64,000 bases of DNA from NCBI GenBank assembly GCA_036898135.1, contig CM072526.1:502937-566936 (forward strand), read 5' to 3'. Shown here piece after piece: positions 45,555-54,801 of the stretch. Position 1 is the first letter of the stretch. Every line of letters begins with the position of its first letter. The stretch is from Oncomelania hupensis (lineage: Eukaryota > Mollusca > Gastropoda > Littorinimorpha > Pomatiopsidae). Position numbers and translations under genes: made by a program. Below the pieces are notes generated by a model that searched no databases, was not told where the DNA came from, and saw only the letters and a program-made list of their open reading frames with translations.

Positions 45555-45796
45555 ATATAGTCGGTGTCTATTCAAAACCTCATATCTCCAAAAATTAGGT
45601 TTTGGGAACAACGAAAAATACTGTTTTTAAAAATCAGATATCACCAAAACAAATGTTTTTAATATAATTTGTATTCAGTACAAATTATATTAAAACATTT
45701 GTTTTGGTGACACTTGATTTTTTTAAACAGTATTTTTTGTTCCCAAAACTTAATTCTTGGAGATATGAGGTTTTGAATGGACACTGACGATATAGT
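45555..45796. repeat. Long palindrome, ~120-bp arms, 5-base loop
   Basis: The left arm (45555-45673) and right arm (45679-45796) are inverted copies with few mismatches, separated by 'ttcag'. The arms contain 'cctcatatctcc', 'ttgggaacaa' and 'caccaaaacaaatg'. There is no TSD I can confirm. Such near-perfect foldbacks are seen in some MITEs and as hairpin-RNA sources. DNA of this form can also arise by replication errors. Confidence 0.85.
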
Positions 45797-45799
45797 AGG

Positions 45800-47193
45800 A
45801 AACAAGAACGGCATAACAATATACATAAATATTGCACACATAAAATTACCATATTGATATTAAGTTTTTACAGTTATCATAGTTAACCAAATTGATTTAA
45901 AAAAAAAAAAAAACGTAAATAAACAAATCTATAATATTAAAATAATAATAGACCCGAGGAAAAATAATCCCAAAAAGAATACACATAGGTCTCAAGCAAG
46001 AACATAAAAGCAAAAAAGAACTGTGCATCACTATTGAAAAAATGAAAAAATGATACCTATAAAACGGCTTAAATCAGACAACCAGAATTTGGATTTAGAG
46101 TTCATTAGCTGGTTTAACTTATAGGCATTTGAGTGATTCTTGAAGTACTGAGGTACTATAAAAGTCTGTTAATAATCAGTACAGGATTTGTACATCTAAA
46201 CAAATAATGAAATTCATCACCTACTTAGTCCAAATCACAAGCCTCTCTGGATTTTCAAATATCAGTGATTGAATTGGTAGTTTGTGAGAGCTGAGCTAAA
46301 TTTCAATAAATTTCTTCTCGATAAAGGTGATAAGAAAAGTAAATAATCCTCGAAGTAGAAGGCTTTTTTTTTAAGGCTCCCATTATGATTGAATACATCT
46401 TGATGCCTTGCAAGAATTGGTCTTCGTTTGACCATAATATTAAAATAAGTCAAAGAGTATTTACAGCCTCGTAACCATATGAATTTGATATCTCATTCCA
46501 CTATGATGACCCAAGGTCACTGAAGGTCAAGGTTATCCCAAGGTCACTGGGTTTTTCTTGCATAATGCAACTCTTGCTTTTGTTTATTTGATCGTACATC
46601 AGTGTATTTGGAGCAGGAGGTCAAAGCGGAGATAGAAATACCTAAGTTGATATTTGCATTTTAATGGGACTTTCTTTTTTTTTTCTTAGCAGTCTTTTTT
46701 TATGTTAAATATTGCATAGTTTCATAAGGATCATGTGAGTTCGGAAAATCAGTCGGTATTACCAAAGAGCTTATTACGGAAAGAGGGGGAACTTCCATTA
46801 TGTCCTATACAAAAATGCGAGACGCTCTCATGGATTATTTCCTTTGCTCGGGCTGGCTATATTTCGTCATCTGCTATATGAATGATCTGTGCGTGGTAAC
46901 TTATTGAGCCTATGCCATTGCAAAAGAACATTTTTATGGCAACTTTTGCAAAAACCAAACTTTTAACCATCATTATTATTAACATTCCGCTACTGCTGTC
47001 TTTTTTGTTTGTTTGTTTGTTTATGTTTACTTATTGACATTTATTAGGTGCTTTTATGCTGCTTATGTGTGTATGTCATAGATTCGTTTTCTGCCCTGGA
47101 ATTTATTATTTTTTAATCAACGACAGATATTTTAAAATTAAAATATGCATGACAGACTGTTTCATTTATCCGAAACTGTGTAAATCCATATTC

Positions 47194-47245
<52 letters not shown>

Positions 47246-47436
47246 TTGGGGGAAGAGAGAGCTCTGTCATTCAATCAATTAATCACAATAAAGCACAATA
47301 ACAAAATGTTTCACTAATAATGTGAATTTAATTTATATCAGGTGTTCTCCTACCCCCCCCCCCCCCCCCAACCCTCTCACCTCCCACATCACTGGCTTAA
47401 TAACATCAGTCACTTCATGGAAAATAATTAATTAAT
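45800..47436. other. AT-rich gene-free stretch
   Basis: No element assigned. 'aaggtcactg' repeats near 46512-46550 recall dispersed mollusc-type repeats. (ga)n runs at 47196-47240 and a C-run at ~47355. Confidence 0.5.
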
Positions 47437-47910
47437 CAGAGATGAGAATCTTCCGCCTTTTAGCAGAAATCCGCTCTTTCGGAAGGTCCCAGGGTCATTT
47501 TTGAGATCGGTTTAAATCCGGTGAGAAAATTTTTAGTGTATATGACTAGGGTGAGTTGTTGATTTTCGATCTCGCAACTTATTCCCACTCGTTATTCCCA
47601 TGCGGATTGTTGTCATTTGGTTCACTCTCATCTCGTTTCAGTCGATCCACCAAGCTGCCGTAAAAAGCCGAGATAACCCGATTTATCTTTCTTCCGTTTG
47701 CTGGCTGTTCCCAGACACTCCCGCTGATTATAGTGAGACAGTGACGTCACTCAAATAGGCACTTGAAGGAACTACTGCCTGAAACCATCCGTATTTCTGC
47801 TTTCCTTGTTGTGGTTTTTCGAAGACATTATCTTGAAATTGTAAACCTTGTTTGAACAGTCAATTGAGGTATTTATGATTTTATTGTTTGGTGTGACTAT
47901 AAAAGTGTCA

Positions 47911-47981
47911 GTGAGGCTTCATACTGATTCTGTGTATAAATGTACTGAGGCTTCATACTGATTCTATGTATAAATGTAGCC
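47911..47981. repeat. 36-bp tandem duplication
   Basis: 'gaggcttcatactgattct' followed by '(g/a)tgtataaatgta' occurs twice head-to-tail with one substitution. Lies inside element A, just left of element B. Confidence 0.9.
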
Positions 47982-47991
47982 TACAACTCTG

Positions 47992-49493
47992 CATAGCTGC
48001 CAACCATCCCAGAAAATCCGGGAATATCCCGTTTTTAGCTGCTACTCCCGTTTATCCCGGAACGCATTTGAAAATCCCGTTTTTCATTTTTTTCGATTTT
48101 TGAGGTTTTTTTCCCCTCTCTTTCTCTCCTAGACGAGATTCTTAAAAGCAAAGCCGAACGAAACTGAAAGTATAGTTTTGAAACCGGAAGTCATTGTTGA
48201 TGCATTCTGTGCGGGACTAACCTTTTTTTTCCTGCTTTTTGTTAGCCTACTAGCTTCGTGTTGTGCGATTAGGCCTAGACCTATCGGTGTGATGGCTTCT
48301 GAAAAAAATAAAGACCGGCCGAAAAAGCCAAAATTGGAAACCACGTTTTCTGAATCATACAGAAAAGACTTTGATTTTATTGAAAGTTGCACAGATGATC
48401 CGTATAGTGCATTTTGCAAAGTGTGCCGACGCACCATAAACGTCGACTATGAAGGCCGATTAGCAATTGTTTGTCACGAGAAGACTGAGAAACATAAGAA
48501 AAACCAACGGCTTACAACTGCGAACTAGATCTAGACTAACATTGCAAGAAGTGTTTTCTATGTGAGGTACTAGCTTCAAAACAGACATTATTACAGCTAA
48601 ACTTTTCTTTTTAAAAGATTGACATAAATTTACAGTATTTCTTTATTATGTCTTAATTTAGAGAGAGAGACTATAAGATAAGATAAGATAAAATAAGACA
48701 GTCCTTGGTTCTTACTGATGAAGGTTTTTGTGTAATAAACCGAAAATTTTAACGCCTACTACCCAGGTGTTGTTGTTGGTTTTATTATCATAAGATAAGA
48801 TAAGATAACAATTTTATTTAACAAGGGTAAAAGATTAAGCACTGGGTGTGCTTTTTTACATCCTGCCCTTGGGGCTTGTAACAATAACAATTAGTATAAC
48901 AAAATAACTTCATAACAATAATATCAAAATGTAACAATATAATCAAAATATGCACACGTGCGCATCCACGTTTTCTCCTCGCTCACGAGGATTATCTGTT
49001 CTATAAGGGTATACTAGCTTCAAATGACATTATTAATATTACTACTACTCTTTAAGGTACTACCTTCAAAACATTATTACAGCTAAATTTAATGAAAATG
49101 CTTCACTTTATTATTTTATGTAGCCTCTTAAATAAAGGCACTATCCTAGAAACATGCTTCTTTATCATTTGCTTTTGTATGAACATGTCATGCCTGCCTT
49201 TTTTGTAATTAAACACATATTCAAAATGCTACTGAACTTTTTATCTGACTCTACCATGTATTTTCTGTCTTCAGTGTGTCCACCATCCTAAAATAGTGAA
49301 AGATTGAGAATAAAATTGAACATAAAACAGTGTGAAATTTTATGCTTCCATAGCGCCAGATTGCACCATTTTGCTTCATTTTTAAAAAAAATGTCCAGGG
49401 GGGCATGCCCCCGGACGCCCATAGCTGTTTCGGGCGCGCTGTGCGTGCCCTCAATAGATCCCTGTTTTCATTCCCAGAACGTTGGCAGCTATG
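47992..49493 (+). mobile_element. hAT-like element B (inner), non-autonomous
   Basis: 'CATAGCTGCCAAC' (47992-48004) is inverted at 49481-49493. Similar 'CTGCCAAC' termini open the hAT fragment at 52593. It carries a short zinc-finger gene (48292-48528) but no catalytic domain. (agata)n repeats at ~48676 and ~48791. No clear flanking duplication, so borders may extend slightly. Confidence 0.5.
48292..48528 (+). CDS. BED-like zinc-finger protein fragment
   Basis: 78 codons from ATG 48292 (the frame is open from 48178, but this ATG begins the conserved part). After a Lys-rich start it has 'DDPYSAFCKVCRRTI' and 'CHEKTEKHKK', giving C-x2-C and H-x4-H spacing, the layout of BED-type zinc fingers at the N-terminus of hAT transposases. 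It stops directly after the finger, so the catalytic part is lost or in unseen exons. DNA binding at element ends is the family role. Confidence 0.55.
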   Translation: MASEKNKDRPKKPKLETTFSESYRKDFDFIESCTDDPYSAFCKVCRRTINVDYEGRLAIVCHEKTEKHKKNQRLTTAN

Positions 49494-49852
49494 ACCATGT
49501 TTTGGACAATAATTATGTGCATTGGTAAAGCCTTTTCTTATCATTGGTATTTAAACCATTTTTATTTGCTGTCAAAAGGAATGTTTGATTAATACAAGGC
49601 TCAACTGATGTTTGAAATGAATTCATTATGTGTTGACCTGTGGAGAGCTAATAACAGCATTTTAGTACCACAAAAACAACTGATCTGACCCCATAAAATA
49701 AGGCTCAAAATGCATAGATTTTAACCATCTTTTCAAAACTTTTTACGGGGGAGCATGCCCCCGGACCCCCCTAGCATCATGGATTCGCCACTCGACAGAC
49801 TTTGGAATTTTTCCTCCTTTTTGTCATTTTAGGATTCTCATCTCTGATTAAT

Positions 49853-50280
49853 CAGACAGAACAATCATAACCTAGACTACAACATTCCATGCAATATAGA
49901 TCTAATGCGCAAAAATTCACAGATCAGAACAAGGACTGAGTATCTACATTTCTTTTTTTTTGCCCGTTTACACTCAAACGAAAAGGGGTTACAACAGATC
50001 AAGGACCATTTTTGTGCCTAGGTAAGGGGTTATCTTGCACAGTATTTGATCACGAGGAGAAAACAGACTTAGTCTAATTTAACTTGTTAACATAAGCAGT
50101 TTGACGAAGCCAAACTGCCAATCTGACATCTACTTTTGAAATATAAGCACAAATATAGTCAAACAACCTAGCAATAACGTAAACAGTGAGCAACCTGTTG
50201 CCGCTCTCCGATTGTTTTAACACTAACAACACTTTAGCGGTCTTAGTTTAGGCCTACATAAACACACAATTGCAATTTAC
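49853..50280. other. Gene-free stretch, possible intron of the THAP gene
   Basis: No repeat or coding signal. On the minus strand it would be the first intron following the THAP exon; the second THAP half (Trp, Cys-x2-His) was not found here. Confidence 0.4.
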
Positions 50281-50420
50281 CTTTCTTTGTCTCTTGGAAA
50301 TTTGAAAAAGGACTTGCCAACACAACTTTTCTTGTATCTGGCATTATGGCAATTGATGGCTGTGCAAAAGTCACTGCTCTGTTTCACTCGGTCGCCTTTT
50401 GACTTTCTGCCACAAGCCAT
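50281..50420 (-). CDS. THAP zinc-finger exon
   Basis: On the minus strand, ATG at 50420 begins 46 codons plus two bases, followed by a donor 'gtaaat' (50275-50280). Residues 19-24 'CTAINC' give C-x4-C, and 'GKSFFKFPRDKER' matches the THAP 'SFHKFP-D' core. Known THAP proteins often have an exon junction near here. The rest of the domain (Trp, C-x2-H) would lie in the next exon, which I could not find in the 0.4-3 kb downstream; hAT-like element A sits there. It is either a host gene with a long intron or a P-element/THAP relic. Confidence 0.6.
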
Positions 50421-50854
50421 TTTTAGCATGTCGACAAGGGAGCATAACTCGTACCTTTCGTCTCGCGGTCCTGTACCAAGTTCCCCCTCTTTCTGTCATT
50501 AAGCTCTTTGGTATTACTTTGCATTTTAGTTCCACCATTTCATTTTGTTTTTATTTGGGTGCTCATTCTCATGTTAAACATTGCAAATTCCATTAGGGGC
50601 ATGTGCATGCGAGTCATATAGGCTTTGCTCTTTTAGTTGATTATTAGCATGTGTGATTGTGTTTTCACTATTTGGGCGATTGGTAAGTGGAAGATTGTTT
50701 CTCATTTTTTAGTTAATGCCATTTGGCAACCCTGTGTGTGTAACAAGCAGATGTTAGTGTGGGCATAGGTGGGTGGATGTGTTTTACAAATTATGTGTGT
50801 TGCGTTAGGGTAGTACCTAAGTCAAATATCAAACTGCAAGTTCTGTGTGTGCAG

Positions 50855-50975
50855 AATGAAGAAAGAGTCATACGAAGAGTTGGTGAAGGGTCTAGTCCAG
50901 TCAGCAAAGCTTGTGGACCACACTCGAGATCCTTGTGATGATGGTGTTTTTCCTGTCAAGGAGAACTTGGAAAAG
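50855..50975 (+). CDS. Candidate plus-strand exon (MKKESYEELV...)
   Basis: An acceptor-like 'tctgtgtgtgcag' precedes an ATG at 50856. Forty codons are open to a donor at 'aaaag|gtcacc' (weak beyond GT), exiting in phase 0. The encoded peptide is charged ('YEELVKGLVQSAKLVDHTRD'); no family is recognised. It starts 435 bases from the THAP ATG on the opposite strand, a head-to-head arrangement. Confidence 0.35.
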
Positions 50976-51489
50976 GTCACCTAATTTTGGAATTTTTTTT
51001 TTAAATTTGTCAGCTCACAAAGTAGAATGTGGCTATTTTGTTCTGCTGTCGCTATTAAAAAGCAAATCTTTTTACAACACCATTAACTTATTCCAGTGTC
51101 GTTGCTTTTTGTAATTCCAGACATCTGAAAATACTTTGGATCAGTCAGGGAGAATTGGAACGAGCAAAATGTTGGCCCATCAGTCCGTTAGAAGCATCTG
51201 AAGAATCACTGAATGGATTTTGACCAAACTTCATAGGAACATTACCTAGGTTAGTGGCCTGCCTCATGTGCCATCACATTTGCTCTACCTTAATGATCAA
51301 GGTCACTGAAAACATTTTGTTGCTAAACAAGTTTTTCTCAGTATCGTAAAAAGAGTGAAGCGATTTTGTTGAATTTTGATATAGGTACTTCAAACCATGG
51401 ACCATCCTTTAGTAGCAGTCCAGTTGTCGGTATATTGGTCAGTCTGTTTCTCCTAATTTCACTTTTTTTGTTTAAAACACTTATTGCTT

Positions 51490-52062
51490 TGTTACGTTTG
51501 AGACACACACGATAGATCCGATCATTTTGTTTTGCTAAGCATGCAATAACACAATAACAGTGTATTTGCCTTTGATTTGATTTTGCATTTTTGCTAGAAG
51601 AAGTTTTGTATAATGGTTATAGTCTTCGTTGGTTGATATTGTTGAGAATTTTCTGGAATTGTTTATTATCGATCGAAGCTTCCCCATCTTACGAGTAAAA
51701 ATGTGTCGTAAACACGTATGTGATGTAAATAAGACAGTGCATAGTTTTATTTTGATTGGGTATTATTGCGTCATGCTGGAATATTCTGACATTTTTCTTG
51801 CAGAGAAGCAATATAAGTAATGCTCTGTCTGCTTCTAGCAGTAAAAAAGTGACAGATAGATGTTTGTGATTATTTTTGATGATGATCTTTGAAGTGATTT
51901 TTGGAAAGCGATCTTGTATGCAGTGTTTGGTGTTTGCTGAATAAGGTTGGAAAACTTTATGTGACGACGACTCCTGCCTTGTTGCTGAGTGAATAGGCTG
52001 CGTGTATACACTTATCAAGATTCAAGCATTGAGGCTGAATCCACTATTAATAAATAGCATGC
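51490..52062 (+). mobile_element. Diverged solo LTR of the G1 Gypsy family
   Basis: Starts 'TGTTACG' and follows the G1 LTR order: 'gatagatc', 'aagcatgcaataa', 'tttgatttgattttgca', 'agaagaagttttgtataa', 'tgctgaataa', 'ggctgaatccacta'. It is strongly diverged and lacks the terminal TGTAACA. No internal sequence is attached, consistent with LTR-LTR recombination. It lies in the intron between the two plus-strand exon candidates. Confidence 0.8.
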
Positions 52063-52350
52063 CTTATCTCAAGAATCTGACATTCATTTTTGCTTTGTGG
52101 ATTCTTTATCTACTGCTAAGCATGTTATTTCATTTGTATTTGTATCTTTTATATGGTCAAGGTCATTGAGCTTCAACACGTTTTGCACTTATCTAAAAAT
52201 GGACTGATCTGATTTTGATAATGGTAAGTACATTTGTACAGTAATACATTACTTTTTTGAATTACAATTAAGATTGCAAGTTAATTTCTAAAATCTATAC
52301 AAAATATTAGATAGATGAAATAATATTTTTAAATGTTTTGTTGTTTGCAG

Positions 52351-52422
52351 GAGCAAGTGTATATTCTGTATATGAAAATGGACACTCAAACAGATTTTAC
52401 AGTGTGGAAACATATGGCAAAG
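52351..52422 (+). CDS. Candidate plus-strand exon (EQVYILY...)
   Basis: 72 bases between a strong acceptor 'tttgttgtttgcag' and a donor 'ag|gtatca', open in phase 0-0 (24 codons: 'EQVYILYMKMDTQTDFTVWK'...). Phase matches the exit of 50855-50975. No homology known. A short exon by signal only. Confidence 0.4.
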
Positions 52423-52592
52423 GTATCAGACTTCATTCAGCTAACATGTTCTTTTTATGTGTTTGTAAAAAAATATTTACACTGAATTTATTTTAATTTC
52501 ATTATCCAGTTTTAGTAAATTATTTATATCTAAATGTATTGAAAAAATCATAATCATGGGTTATATTATTTTGATTACATTCTTCCATAGTT

Positions 52593-53602
52593 CAGACCTG
52601 CCAACCAGTACGATTTGACTGTATTATTTTACAATGAAATTGAAAAAATACGAAATTACGACGATTTAGAAAATAATACGATGAGTTAAAAAAAAAACGA
52701 TCATAGGTCTTTGTGAACCCTAAATCTGGTTTATCGGTACAACAGTTACAGCACTGTTAACAGCCATCGCACACGACGCAGCCAGCGATATGGTATGCTA
52801 AGTCGCGCATTTTGACAATAAAAAATAAAAACGAACCCTTCTGATTGGTCGCGCACTGGCTGCATCGTGTGCGATGACTATTATACTATCAGAAGACCGG
52901 AAAAAGAATAAACCTATTTGCATACAGTTTTGTCCAATCAATGGTCGCGTTGATTTCCTGAACCACCAATGGTATACATTCTCTCTCAAGCAAAGAAAAA
53001 CATGGTGGGCAGAGGTAGGCAGCGGAAACGCACTAGTAAATCTCCCCCTGCTACTGCTGAAATCGCTTCTAAAAAACAGAGGACGCAGCAAAACTTTCTT
53101 CCTTCTTACTCTAAGGATTATCCTTGCATCGTCGCATCAAAAGTCAACAGCAAATACGCTCGATGCCGTGTCTGTGAGTTCGATTTTTCAGTCGCGCAAT
53201 GCGGTATCGATGATGTGAAAAAAACATGTCCAGTCAAAGAGGCATATTGCAAAGGCTTCGGCATTGAAAAATGCTTCGTCAATCGCTAGCTATGTCTCAA
53301 CGAAAGATGCAGACTTGAAAACATTTCGAAGTGAGGCATATTTTACTGCATTTCTGGTGGAGAATAATGTGCCTATTTCGGCATCGGACCATGCTGGACA
53401 ACTTTTCAAAAAAAATGTTCCCGTACAGTGAAATTGCAAAGAGCTATGATTCAGCTAGAACCAATACGACTGCTATAATTAACGAATGTGCAGCTGCCAG
53501 CAAAAAATATCTCAGTGAATGCATGCAAGGTCCCTTTGTTTTCGGCACTGATGGCAGTCAGGAAGGAGAAGACAAATATTTTCCAATTGTTGTCAGAGCT
53601 CT
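52593..53602 (+). mobile_element. hAT element fragment with transposase N-terminus
   Basis: Begins with the 'CAGACCTGCCAACC' terminus typical of a hAT family and runs to the junction with an L2 fragment at ~53600. The right half, including the catalytic RNase-H-fold and C-terminal dimer domain, is missing. Confidence 0.7.
53002..53602 (+). pseudogene. hAT transposase N-terminal region
   Basis: ATG 53002. A basic start is followed by a C-x2-C...H-x5-H zinc finger ('CRVCEFDFSVAQC', then 'HVQSKRH' one frame over). Then come 'FRSEAYFTAFLVENNVP', 'SEIAKSYDSARTNTTAI' and 'FVFGTDGSQEGEDKYFPIVV', matching the pre-catalytic region and first catalytic Asp of this hAT subgroup. Two frameshifts both fall in A-runs (53218-53224 and 53408-53415), each explained by one extra A. 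Truncated by L2. Confidence 0.75.
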
Positions 53603-54778
53603 TGTGCGAGTGTCAGCAGAAGATCTTAAAGTGCGTGAAGGGGAGTAGACAGACAGTAGATCAGCAAGGTAGGAGGGACAAGAATCTGTGAAGAAGTTGT
53701 GACAGAGAACAGAGAGTTTGTACTCTATGCGTGCTTGCACAGGAAGCCAGTGAAGGGAATGTAGTAGAGGTGTGATGTGATCGCGTTTCTTAGCTCGGAA
53801 TACTAGTCTAGCTGCTGAGTTCTGAACCTTTTGTAGCTTGTCAATTATGTGTTTTGGGGAGCCAGCGAGGAGAGAGTTGCAATAGTCAAGACGAGAAAGG
53901 ACGAGAGCGCAGACTAGGGTTTTGGTGGCAGTGAGCGTAAGATAGTGGCGAAATGAGCTGATTTGGCGTATGGCCGTGTATGCAGAGCGACAGATGTTGG
54001 AGATGTGGTTGTTGAGGGACAGGTCATCGGAGAGAATGTAGCCGAGATTTCTTGCTGAGGATGAGAACTGAATGTTTGTTGTCCCTACCGTAAGCGATGT
54101 TGGGAGAGGCGGGAGTGAGGAGGAGGTGTTGTGCTTGTGAATGAGGAGGGCTTCGGTTTTATCGTCATTAAGCTTAAGCTTGTTGCGTGTCATCCATGAC
54201 TTAATGTCTGTGATGCAGTTCTCCAAAGTCTGAACAGTGGAATTAATGAGAGAGGGGGCTGTGGATTTATAAAGTTGTGTGTCGTCTGCAAATGACTGAC
54301 TCTCAACAGCATGCTTTCTAAGCAGGAGAAGCAGTGGCTTGGTGTACAGAGTGAATAACACCGGCCCTAAAACGGAACCCTGAGGCACGCCGCACACCAA
54401 GTCTGCTGTGCTGGAGAAACAGCCATCGACAGTGACTGCTTGTGATCTGTCGGAAAGATATGAGTGGAACCAAGCCAGGACCGAGCCGGAGATTCCAAAG
54501 TAGTGTTGAATAGTGTTAAAGAGAATGTGGTGGTCGACTGTGTCAAAAGCGGCTGAGAGGTCTAGTAAGGTGAGAACGGAGACGTTACCATTATCTAAGG
54601 CCAGCAACAGATCGTTGGTTACCTTTAGGAGGGCTGTCTCAGTGCTGTGGAAGGGTCGGTAGGCAGACTGACTGGGGCAAAGTAAAGCGTTATCATATAG
54701 GTAGGCAAACAGTTGTTTGAGAACAATTTTTTCTATGACTTTGGACAGGAAGGAGAGGTTATGAAAGCAGTCTTTGGT
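53603..54778 (-). pseudogene. L2/CR1-type LINE RT fragment
   Basis: About 390 codons open on the minus strand: 'NLSFLSKVIEKIVLKQL', 'YRPFHSTETALLKVTND', 'LLDLSAAFDTVDHHIL', 'GVPQGSVLGPVLFTLYT', 'SFADDTQLY' (FADD), then the thumb and the conserved 'ITPLLHSLHWLPVQARIEY' and 'SPSRTLRSSADTR' tail motifs that mark the L2/CR1 group. The final ~100 codons and the 3' UTR are missing, cut at the hAT junction. The 5' end is cut at the Gypsy junction. No tail or duplication, so it arrived by rearrangement or was trimmed. Confidence 0.88.
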
Positions 54779-54801
54779 ATGTCCTGTTGACGCACGGGGA
54801 C

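Larger units (their letters stand above)
47437..49846. mobile_element. hAT-like element A (outer)
   Basis: The ends 'CAGAGATGAGAATC' and its inverse 'GATTCTCATCTCTG' form 14-bp terminal repeats of the hAT 'CAG(A/G)G' type. They are flanked by 'attaat' (47431-47436 and 49847-49852), a 6-bp duplication. Near the right end is the palindromic 'ggagcatgcccccgga' block. No transposase belongs clearly to it. Inside lies a second inverted-end unit (47992-49493). Non-autonomous. Confidence 0.65.

Noticed and set aside
47196..47301. Arg-Glu repeat ORF end
   Set aside because: Translation of a (ga)n microsatellite.
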